Shown one piece after another: positions 11,722 through 21,300 of a DNA stretch of 60,979 bases; position 1 is the stretch's first letter; every line of letters begins with the position of its first letter. The DNA is from Purshia tridentata. Its lineage: Eukaryota; Streptophyta; Magnoliopsida; Rosales; Rosaceae. Below the pieces are notes generated by a model that made no database searches, was not told the DNA's origin, and was given only the letters and a program-made list of their open reading frames with translations. The DNA lies in contig QANT01007935.1 in NCBI GenBank assembly GCA_003254885.1, positions 1 through 60,979 of the forward strand, written 5' to 3'. Both the position numbers and the translations under genes were made by a program.

Positions 11722-13861
11722 CTAAGGCTCTAAGTTTTCGAGTGAAGGAGGCTTCCTGATCTTAGTGGCTTGCTCAAAGCCATATGCAATCTCAATTAGC
11801 TTTGGCTCCGAACCCCTTAGTCCCCCAAAGCAAATGCCAAATGGTATCCCATTTTCATATCCTGCTGGGACAATTATACCCGGGGAACCGCCAATTGCAA
11901 GCACTTGGGAGATACGTGAAGCAGGAGTGACCACTGCATCTAGCTTGTTTTCTGTCATCAACTTCTCAAAGCCATTTCTTGCTAATCTCTCCAAATTTGA
12001 CAGCACGGCCTTCTCTGCAGTTCCAATTCCGTTTGTTGCTTCAGCTTCTAAGAGTAGGCCTTGACCATACTCTTCAATCTTTTCCTGCATTTCCAGTACT
12101 CAATCAATTAATATGATCATCATCAAATTGGTTATAGTCATTTAGAACCAAGGCATATATAAATTGAAAGGAACATGAACTTGCTGCTATTTACTCACCA
12201 ATTTCGAGTTTTGATTGTTGAAGGCTATGACATCTGCTAAGGATCGCACTGGGGAAGCCACCAACTCCTTTAGGTATGTGTTTAAGGATATTTTGAAATC
12301 AAAAGACAATGCACTGTTTTCACCGCTTGCATCGGAGTATATTTCATCATAATGGTCTATTTCCATATGGTCTACTAAAACACCACCTCCTTTCCTAATA
12401 ACAACTTATTATGTCATCAGAAATTCAAAGTAGATGGAGGCTATGCATCTCTAGTTGAGACTCGAGACTAATAAATTAGTGTGGAAACCTGAGTTTTTTA
12501 CTACCTCAGAGTGTTGAGATGTTGCTCAAAAGTTTGAGTCAAGAAAGTGTTGCCAAAGTTGTAGAAGGCTCTCACTATCCCTAGTCTCTTTCCTCGAAGT
12601 CCGTCACTTCTGAGAAATTGTGCATATCCACCCTTTGGAATGTACCTAGATGCCTCAATTGTTGCAGCATCATTGTTGTCAATGCCTGCAATGGCATCAA
12701 GAGCATAAGCAGCATCTGACACTGTCCTGCAAATAGGCCTGTTCAATCCAACACCAAAGAAACAATGAGAAAAACTAGTCATGGGCTGAAAAAGGTACCA
12801 AAGATTAGTGTTCCCCAATATTATTTGGAAATAATCAACATTGATCTGTCACCTACCCAACAGTGTCCTGTCTTGGAGAGATTGGAACAACCCCTGCTCG
12901 ACTAGTAAGGCCAACTGTTGGTTTGAACCCCACTACTGAATTACAATTGGCTGGACATAAGATTGAACCATCAGTCTCAGTCCCCAGTGACACTGCTGCC
13001 AGATTTGCTGCCACTGATATTGCTGATCCACTGCTTGAGCCACAAGGTGTTGCAGAAAATTTGTAAGGGTTCTGCAATAGTCCTTCACCTGTCTTAGTTT
13101 GTTGAATTTTTTTTCTTTCTACGCCAAACAATTTTATATGCATATGTGTGTGTGTGTTAAGATTCTGGAGAACCAATAATTCTAAGATCAATGAAACAAA
13201 GTTGGGAATAATGGAAGGTATTACATGTAACGTCTGGCATGTTATGTTGATAGACTGCAAGATATGTACTATACATTTACACGAGACTAATTTTGATTGT
13301 TTAAATTGACAGTTTAAGAGTATAACATGCTCGACTATCAATTGTCAAGCAAGAGAAAATTTCCTTACTCACCAAGCCTTGGCCAGCCCTGGCGCTCCAA
13401 CCAGCAGGTGCATCGTCGGACCTAAAATAGGACCACTCACTCAAGCTGGCCTTTCCAAGAATGATAGCCCCAGCCTTCCTCAACTTGGCCACCACGCCAG
13501 CATCACGGGGCACAACGGAGCCAAGCAGCGCGAAAGAGCCGGCGGTGGTGTTCATCTTGTCCTTGGTTGCAATGTTGTCCTTGACCAGAATAGGAATGCC
13601 ATGTAACTTAGAGACTATTGAGACTGGTGCTTTAGTCTTGCGCTCATAATCAGCCTTTTCAGCAAGGTCAAGCGCATCCGGGTTGACCTCTATGACCCCT
13701 TTGAGGACAGGGTTGAGTCTCCGGATTTCTCCAAGGTAAAACTCAACCAGCTGCCTGGAGGTGAGTTTGTTGTGCTTGAAAGCTACCTGGAGATCGTCTA
13801 TGGTGGCTTCCTTGATTGAGAATCCATGGCCTGTAATTGGTTGTTGTGACCCAGATGCCAT
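11722..13861 (-). CDS. Amidase copy 4 (amidase-signature family), 5 exons, no signal peptide
   Basis: Exons on the minus strand: 13861-13373, 13071-12857, 12738-12505, 12394-12199, 12084-11722. Junctions are GT..AG and the 1497 nt join in frame to 498 aa. Triad motifs are intact: ILVKDNIATKD, CGSSSG and TETDGSILCP. The start is unusual. The first in-frame ATG gives MASGSQQPITG, with no hydrophobic signal. Upstream of it the frame still encodes ILLFT, as in the copy 5 signal peptide, but the codon where translation could begin is GTG and an in-frame TAG lies eight codons before the ATG-adjacent remnant begins. The ancestral start and most of the signal peptide are therefore lost. The product would be cytosolic unless an upstream exon exists, or the gene may be a recent pseudogene. 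Confidence 0.85.
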
Positions 13862-14060
13862 TGTGAACAGAAGAATCACAGAGGCAGTGGGCTAGCAGAC
13901 TCAAAAGTCAAAGTAGTGGCGTGAGATTTCATATTTATGTATTAAATGTGTCCAAATTATGTGAATGCTGTATTTAAAAAGCAAATTTTCCATGTGTCTG
14001 CTTTATTTAAAGAGCAAATAATAGCAAATTTGCTATTTAAAGAATATAGGCGTATAGCTA

Positions 14061-14252
14061 ACAATAATATTATTCTTATCATATTTTTATATCATATTTT
14101 TTATATTATTTTATGTGTCATTATTATACTGACACAATATTTTCTTATTTTTAAGATTTTTTTTTAGTATCCAATTTATGAATGTCACGTAGATTGTCAC
14201 ATAAAATGCTATAAAATTATAGTATAAAAATGTGGTAAGTGTAGCATTGTTG
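14061..14252. mobile_element. hAT-like MITE, unit 1
   Basis: A non-coding element of 192 bp. Imperfect inverted ends: left ACAATAATATTATTCTTATC, right end (reverse complement) CAACAATGCTACACTTACC. It is flanked by an 8-bp direct repeat TATAGCTA (14053-14060 and 14253-14260), the target-site length of the hAT superfamily. Confidence 0.65.
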
Positions 14253-14366
14253 TATAGCTAATTATGATTAAGTATTTAAAAAGCAAATTTTCCATGTGTC
14301 TGCTTTGAGCAAATAATAGCAAATTTGCTATTTAAAGAATAATAGATATGTATAGGCGTATAGCTA

Positions 14367-14546
14367 ACAATAATATTATTCTTATCATATTTTTAATATT
14401 ATTTTATGTGTCATTATTATACTAACAGAGTATTTTCTTATTTTTAAGATTTTTTTTTTAGTATCCAATGTATGAATGCCACGTAGATTGTCACATAAAA
14501 TGTTATAAAATTATAGTATAAAAATGTGATAAGTGTAGCATTGTTG
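14367..14546. mobile_element. hAT-like MITE, unit 2 (copied by tandem duplication)
   Basis: Same element as at 14,061, about 180 bp, same TATAGCTA flanks (14359-14366, 14547-14554). Because the flanks are the same and it sits in the 302-bp duplication, it is a passive copy rather than a second insertion. Confidence 0.65.
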
Positions 14547-14583
14547 TATAGCTAATTATGATTAATTAAACATAAAATAAAAT

Positions 14584-14749
14584 ACAACAATGCTATACTT
14601 ACCACATTTTTATACCATTTTATGTGAGGCATTCATATATTAGATACTGAAAAAATAAAAATAAAAACTCTAAAAATAAAGAAATACCTTACTAGTATAA
14701 TAATGACACGTAAGATGATACAACAAATATGGTAAGAATAACATTATTG
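14584..14749. mobile_element. hAT-like MITE, unit 3, inverted, independent insertion
   Basis: The same family in opposite orientation, 166 bp, beginning ACAACAATGCTATACTTACC and ending ATAACATTATTG. It has a different 8-bp target duplication, AATAAAAT (14576-14583 and 14750-14757). The different target duplication shows a separate transposition event next to unit 2. Confidence 0.7.
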
Positions 14750-14757
14750 AATAAAAT

Positions 14758-15387
14758 ATTTACTTTTAGTTACTTCGGCAGCCCCTTACCTCATCTTCCC
14801 AGAAAACTCTTAATAGTTAACCATAGTTAATCAACTTAATCACAATTTATTTAAGAGTAAAAATGTTATTTTACTTTTAATTTATCATTGTTAACCATTA
14901 TTGGTGAGCAAATTTGCTCTCTAAATCATCACATGTAAAAGAGATTGTTAGCCATGGATGATGGAAGCAATGGACCGCTTGACTTCCACATCTGTGAGTT
15001 TTGGCCAAACATAATATATACTTCCAAAAGGTGATGATCTGCATATTTGTTTAAATATGTTTGTTTTGTATAATTTGTTTATATAAAAATAAAATGTGCA
15101 TTTTTCAGATATACAGTAAAAAAGCAATGCATTTGCATTAGGTATGACTGCTTTACAACTTGTTCTGTTTTGCCGTGGCATTCAAGTTAGTCATTGACTC
15201 ATTATTCTAAGAGCATGTTACACATTCTATGCAAATTTTCGGTGAACTGTAATAAAGGAGCTGTAAGAAATCCAAATGTTCAAGAACTCAACTCATTATT
15301 ATTCGGAACATCTTCATAGACAGTAGAGTACATTCATTAGCTTCATATAATACTGCTATAAGCAATAAAAATGACGTTCTACAGCTT
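14758..15387. other. Spacer downstream of amidase copy 5
   Basis: Non-coding. From about 15.0 kb it matches the 3' flank of copy 4. Confidence 0.5.
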
Positions 15388-17514
15388 CTAGTTTTTTAGT
15401 GGAGGAGGCTTCCTAATCATAGTCGCTTGCTCGAAGGCATAGGCGATCTCAATTAGCTTTGGCTCGGAACCCCTAAGCCCCCCAAAGCAAAGGCCAAATG
15501 GTGCCCCATCTTGGTATCCCGCCGGGACAATTACACCCGGTGAACCCCCAATTGCAAGCACACTAGAGAAAAGTGAAAGAGGAGTGACCACTGCATCTAG
15601 CTTGTTCTTTGTCATCAACTTCTTAAAGCCAGTTTTTGTTAATCTTGCCATATTCAACAATGCCGCCTTCTCTGCATTTCCGATACCATTTGTTGCTTCT
15701 GCTTGTAAAAATAGGCTTTGGCCATACTCCTTGACCTTTTCCTGCATTGCCAGTACTCAACCATTAACATGGTCATCATCAAATTGGTTTTAGTTTTGTT
15801 GATGTTCTTATGTAGAAGAAAGAGCATAAATTGAAAGAAGCAAACAATCTACTGATATTTTCTCACCAATTTCGAGTTCTTATTATTGAAGGCTATTACA
15901 TCTGTCAAGGATCGCACTGGGGAAGACACCAACTCCTTTAGGTATTTGTTTAAGAATATTTTGAACTCAGCAGGCAATGCAGTGTCTTCACCGCTTTTAT
16001 TGGATAATATTTCACCCAAATGGTCTATTTCCAAATTGTCTACCACTACAGCACCTCCTTTCCTAACAAGTTATTATGTCATCAGAGTAGATATCTCCAG
16101 TTGAGACTAGAAATTGAATATGAAAAGCTGAGTTCTTTATTTTTATTTTTTTTACCTCAGAGTCTTGAGATGTTGCTCAAATGTTTCAGTCCATGAAGTT
16201 TCATTCTTAAAGTTGTGAAAGCTTCTCGCTACCCTAATGTCGTAGAAGTATCTCACTATCCCTAGTCTCTTTCCTCGAAGTCCGTCACGTCTGAGAAACT
16301 GTGCATAGCCTCCACCCTTTGGAATGTACCTAGATGTCTCAATTGTTGCAACATCATTGTTGTCAATGCCTGCAATGACATCAAGAACATACGCAGCATC
16401 TGATACTGTCCTGCAAATGGGCCTGTTCAATCCAAAAAGACCCAGAAACAATGAGAAAAACTAGTCGTATATAGACTGTACCCAAAATTAATGTTGCACA
16501 GCAGCTAGCAAGCAAATCATCACTTACCCAACAGTGTCCTGTCTTGGAGAGATTGGGATAACCCCTGCTCGACTGGTAAGGCCGATTGTTGGTTTGATTC
16601 CCACTACTGAGTTAAAACTGGATGGACATAAAATTGACCCATCAGTTTCAGTCCCCAGTGTCACCGTTGCCAGATTTGCTGCTGCTGAAATTGCTGATCC
16701 ACTGCTTGAGCCGCATGGCGTTACAGACGAATTGTATGGGTTCTACACTAGCACTTCACTTGTCTTAGTTTGTTGAATGTTTTCTTACTGATATTGGTAA
16801 ACATATTATGTTGTTAAACTGTGAATTTAAACTATTTGATTAAGTTCGTGATCCAAATTGATAGTCTGACACCATAATACGTCACAAAATAGCTTCAAGA
16901 TTTGTCTAAAATTTATGTCCAGTGCAGATTAATCAAACAAGGTAGGTATATATAGAAAGGAGGATATCCTCAAGTCAACTTACCACACCTTGGCCAGCTC
17001 TGGCATTCCAACCAGAAGGTGCATTATCGGACCTAAACTGGGACCACTCGCTCAGGCTGGCCTTTCCAAGAATGATAGCCCCGGCCTTCCTCAACCTGGT
17101 CACCACGCCAGCATCACGAGGCACGACTGAGCCAAGCAACGCAAAAGAGCCGGCTGTGGTGTTCATCTTGTCCATGGTTGCAATGTTGTCCTTGACCAGA
17201 ATAGGAATGCCATGTAGCTTAGAGAGTAGTGAGCCTGGTGCTTTGGTCCTGCGCTCGTAGTCAGCCTTGTCAGCAAGGTCAAGCGCATCTGGGTTCACCT
17301 CTATGACCCCTTTAAGGACAGGGTTGAGCCTGTGGATTTCTCCAAGGTAAAACTGGACCAGCTGCCTGGAGGTGAGCTTGTTGTGCTCGAAAGCCAGCTG
17401 GAGATCGTCTATGGTGGCTTCTCTGATTGAGAGTCCGTCGCATGAGGTAATTGGTTGTGACCCAGATGACAATGTGAACAGAAGAAGAATCACAGCAAGC
17501 AAGGATATTGCCAT
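15388..17514 (-). CDS. Amidase copy 5 (amidase-signature family, probably secreted), 5 exons
   Basis: Exons on the minus strand: 17514-16984, 16742-16528, 16422-16156, 16062-15867, 15741-15388. Junctions are GT..AG and the 1563 nt join in frame to 520 aa. The N-terminus, MAISLLAVILLLFTLSSG, is a good signal peptide. Triad motifs are intact: ILVKDNIATMD (Lys), CGSSSG (cis-Ser) and TETDGSILCP (nucleophile). Exon 3 is 33 nt longer than in copy 4. The extra residues come mostly from a 27-nt tandem duplication (two units at 16262-16236 and 16235-16209) encoding a repeated segment around GIVRYFYDI / RVARSFHNF. A TATA box lies about 75-85 bp upstream. It is the most complete member of the copy 1/4/5 subgroup. 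Substrate unknown. Confidence 0.92.
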
Positions 17515-17587
17515 ATATAGCTTAAATACTCTGAGGCCCTGAGTTTTGGCAATGCCACGGTTGACGAAGTCTGAGAGCTTGGATCAT

Positions 17588-17597
17588 TATATAAATA
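17588..17597 (-). promoter_or_regulatory. TATA-box candidate for amidase copy 5
   Basis: The minus strand reads CTATTTATATAATG across this position, about 75-85 bp upstream of the copy 5 ATG, leaving room for a 40-50 nt leader. Inferred from motif and spacing. Confidence 0.5.
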
Positions 17598-19489
17598 GGA
17601 TTCACAAAGGCCAAGTGTTAGTGGGGCTTCAGTTTTTTTTTTTTTTTGAGCCTATGGTGCTTTAGTTTGTTAGGCCTTAAGTTTGCTCATTAGTTAGTTG
17701 AGATTTATTTCTCATGAATTTTCTAGTTTCTTAATTCCGACATGCTTAACCAACAAAAAAACAGAAAATTAAGTGCATGCCACCAAATGATTAGTAGGAT
17801 TAAATCATTAAACACTAAACCCTTGAGCAGATGTCTGATGCTACTTTGAAGCGCCAAACTAACCTCTTGAGTATGGAAGCGACTTCTTTAATAAAATTTA
17901 GCCGTTAATTCCAACATTGGCATTGGAGTACATGTGTCATGCAGATGTGGAATCATTTCGGCTTTTTCATTCTCTTGGACGGCCAAGATTCCTATGGCTC
18001 ATTTTGAATCTTTTATATATATTTTATTTACTCTTTGGTGAGTCTAGCATTATTTACGAATATAGGTTTATGCTTCATGGAATAACCATTTTGATTGTTT
18101 GAAATGACGATTAATTCCTCCTGTTCCATGTTAATGAATTATTGTGTATGTTTGGTGGGGGCAAGCTAGATGTATATCATCCATGTATAGTACAACACCA
18201 TGAGGATCACACACTCTCACACAGTACTCAAGCACTTCAGTTTGATGATTGTATGTGACCACTGCCACTACCACCACCACCAATCCCAAACACTACGAAA
18301 AATGGTGACTGTGACCACTAGGAGGACCTGCACCAATTGCAATCTGCCAGGGACGCTTAAAGTTTATTTAATCATTCTTTTCATGATAACTTTACAAATA
18401 TTATGGAACAGAGTAACCTTCCCACTTCAGGTTGTGTAATGTGAATCCAGCAGCCTTTAAGTGGCACTGAAATGATTTCTTTATATCCTCTTTAAAATAT
18501 GTACTTTATACACGTGGGAAAGAATGACACACATATATGAATGTTTCCATGAAGAGGTTGTGTGTATGAAATCAACCAAGGCCAAGACTACTAATTCAGT
18601 TCCATTCTTCACCTTTATTTTGGTTGTCCTTATGACTTATCAACATCGTGTAACACATTGCTAACGTAAGACGTACATAAGAAATCTATCACCATAAACG
18701 GTCGAAATTTTGACACACTCAAAAAATCTGACAATACTTTGTTGTCTAAGTGATTGATATGGTCATAAAGGTTCATTTGGATAGAAAGATTTTAAATTAG
18801 CCTGCTTTATTATTTTGGCAATAAACTTCTTCATAAAAACATACATGAGCCTAGGAACTTTTAAAAAAAGTCATTGGACTCATTAAGAGAGCTCAAGGGT
18901 CTGCCTATCATGGAGGGAATTGCTTTGTTATGGAAAAAAGAAACCTAAAAGAAGCATCACGAGATATGTTTGTGCCACCGACTGGTGGAGCACCTAGATT
19001 TTCAAGTAAATTGAGCTGGTGGTCCGACATGACTTGTTTTGACTTTTTTTTTGGCACAGTAAAAGCTTAAAGCTCAAGAAACAAAAATATGTTAAAAGAC
19101 TCAAAACAAGTCCTATCGAATTGGACAAGCCTAAATTGGCTATTTTCTATACCACAAATAAATATGATGATCATTAGTATGAAAGTTCTTTAGCCGTCTT
19201 AATATTTCACCATGAATCATTGATGATTTGATTGATGAGGATTAAGTACTCAAAGACCTTATATAAATCTTCATAATATATAGGAACTGTTATTCTAATG
19301 AATGAACTACTATTTAAAATAAGATACATCACAATATGTCTAACACATTACAATTCAAATTATATATAGAAGCATAAAAATGTTTTCTTGCCCATCAATC
19401 TGGACTATGTAGTGACAAATGAATAGTCTGACAATATAATATGTCAAATATTTGATAAGAGAATGTATATTTAGACTTAAATAGAAGAA
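17598..19489. other. Spacer between amidase array and Ole e I gene
   Basis: About 1.9 kb without a supportable gene, tRNA or recognisable transposon. AT-rich with short T and A runs. The reading frames present lack family similarity or splice support. Confidence 0.5.
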
Positions 19490-21173
19490 TCACTTGCAAG
19501 CAGTAAATTTGCAAGGAACTCTGCCATGACCTGAATTTGCCCTGATGAACCTCAAGGCTGTAAGTAGGACATTCCTTTGGGAGCCCCTCAAGCCCCAATT
19601 CATATGCTGGACCACAGCAATTGTGTTGTATGGAAATTGAAGACTATTGTAGGAGTTAAGAAATGCAGTGATCCCTTCCCTTAGGAGAGTCCTATAAGGG
19701 TCTCCTCTTCCTTGTAGGCCTTGCCACAATGTTAGGTCAGTCCCATATCTCCTGGCTGCAGCCAATCCAAAAATAACAGCTACCTTTGTGTCTGGCCTCA
19801 CTGCCCTCCAATAGCATCTGTACTCTGGCCTTGTCCAACTCCTGAGAGATCACAACCCAGTAATGGGTCATCAGAAAAAGAGGCTCACAACACTCTCAAG
19901 CAGCCAACCAACAACTAAAATCAAGAATTTTTAAGAATGCTACAAGCACTAAATCAAATCTTAAAACTTTAAATCATAAGTGTTGTGACGGTATTTCATT
20001 TGTTCTTATCTCGGTTCATTATAACTTTCATTTACATTTTAGCTAGTAAGATATTATAATGTCACTTTGACACATCACTTAGTAACCAAAATCTAAGAAA
20101 CTTTGTTCCCTCTACTATTATTGAACCTTAAATGATAACTTACTGATGTGGGCATGCTGTAGCTTCCCAGAAGGGCACTGGTGGCATTGGGGGCAATGAG
20201 GGCAGTGGTGGAATTGGCGGCAAGTGAGGAATTGGGGGAAGCCTAAAAGGCGGTGGTGTCGCCGGAGTTACTGGTTTAGGTGGAGCTGGTGTTGCTGGAG
20301 TTGCTGGAGTTTCTGGAGTTGCTGGAGTTGCTGGAGTTGCTGGTGTTACATCACTTAGTAACCAAAATCTAAGAAACTTTGTTGCCTCTACTATTATTGA
20401 ACCTTAAATGATAACTTACTGATGTGGGCATGCTGTAGCTTCCCAGAAGGGCAGTGGTGGCATTGGGGGCAATGAGGGCAGTGGTGGCAATGGCGGCAAG
20501 TGAGGAATTGGGGGAAGCCTAAAGGGCGGTGGTGTCGCCGGAGTTACTGGTTTAGGTGGAGCTGGTGTTGCTGGTGTTGCTGGAGTTGCTGGAGTTGCTG
20601 GAGTTGCTGGTGTTACTGGTGCTGGCACTGGATTCGCTGATCTTGGGCAAAATTGCATAGGCTGAGCAGGTTGAGTGAGCAAAGAGTCCACAGCATACAT
20701 CTCCATGTCAAACATGCTAAACACAAGTTTAAGACTTTGAGCAGGACCAGCAGCAGCCCCGCATGACCCTTGCCCTGTGCTTGAGACCTTGGCATAACAA
20801 CCACTCATGTCTGGGGTGCCATCAAACTTTATGGCATAGTTCCCAAACCAATTTGTAGTCTCTTCCCTTGACAATGTGATTTGGCCATTGCTGTCACTAC
20901 ATGACACTTGTACTTTAATTCCTGTTAAAAATCAAGCACATAAATTTAGCATTAGGGTCTTAGAGAATGGTTTTTTATAAGACAAACTTATAAATAGAGA
21001 ATGTGATTGTGGATCTCACCATTCATGGGATAATCAAAGAGGGATATGTCCCCATCTTTGCATTGGTCACAAAAGACAGTGCCACTGACCGTGGTATCTG
21101 CCTGAGCTCCATCAATGGCTGCAGCCAAAATGAGAAGTAGTACTGCAAAAGAGAAATTTTCTAGCCAACCCAT
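19490..21173 (-). CDS. Secreted Ole e I / proline-rich cell-wall-type protein, 3 exons
   Basis: Exons on the minus strand: 21173-21020, 20921-20420, 19841-19490. The 1008 nt join in frame to 335 aa. I start at MGWLENFSF because the signal peptide (core FAVLLLILAAAI) follows directly; an upstream in-frame ATG (21281) would precede it with 36 less typical residues. After cleavage comes an Ole e I-like domain with VSGTVFCDQC, VSCSD and YAKVSSTGQGSC cysteines (about residues 28-120). Next is a low-complexity (ATP)n tract and a Pro/Leu repeat (about 140-215). The C-terminal domain (about 220-335) includes LWQGLQGRGDPYRTLL, LNSYNSLQFPYN and CKFTAC, a conserved tail I associate with plant 'pollen Ole e I and extensin' family proteins. 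The likely location is cell wall or apoplast; the biochemical role is unknown. A second partial copy of exon 2 lies inside intron 2. Confidence 0.88.
20072..20614. repeat. ~276-bp tandem duplication of exon 2 end plus intron 2 start
   Basis: Two direct units begin at 20,072 and 20,348 with ACATCACTTAGTAACCAAAA. Each holds the start of intron 2, a GTAAGTTATC donor (minus strand) and the Pro-rich 3' half of exon 2. The upstream unit (20,348-20,614) is used as exon. The downstream unit (20,072-20,347) keeps an open proline-rich segment and a donor but has no acceptor, so it is an orphan exon piece inside the intron. The units differ in number of ACTCC/AGCAACTCC-type repeats and a few substitutions. 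Confidence 0.9.
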
Positions 21174-21290
21174 GAGAGTTGGAGAGCTGTAAATGAGAGT
21201 GCAAAGAAAGAGGGTTGGCGTAATAAGAATGCGATGGTCAGGAGAAGCAAATGCAGTATAATTAGTAATGCTAGCATTCAACTCTCAACT

Positions 21291-21300
21291 GCCTATATTT
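21291..21300 (-). promoter_or_regulatory. TATA-box candidate for the Ole e I gene
   Basis: The minus strand reads AAATATAGGC here, about 120 bp upstream of the chosen start codon. Motif and spacing only. Confidence 0.35.

Larger units (their letters stand above)
13971..14570. repeat. ~302-bp tandem duplication containing a MITE
   Basis: Two direct copies begin at 13,971 and 14,273 with TATTTAAAAAGCAAATTTTC and end at about 14,272 and 14,570. Each contains one hAT-like MITE with its flanks. Small indels distinguish the copies. It lies just upstream of amidase copy 4. Confidence 0.85.

Noticed and set aside
14948..15181. 77-codon minus-strand open frame downstream of copy 5
   Set aside because: The homologous region downstream of copy 4 is not open and there is no domain; treated as 3' flank.
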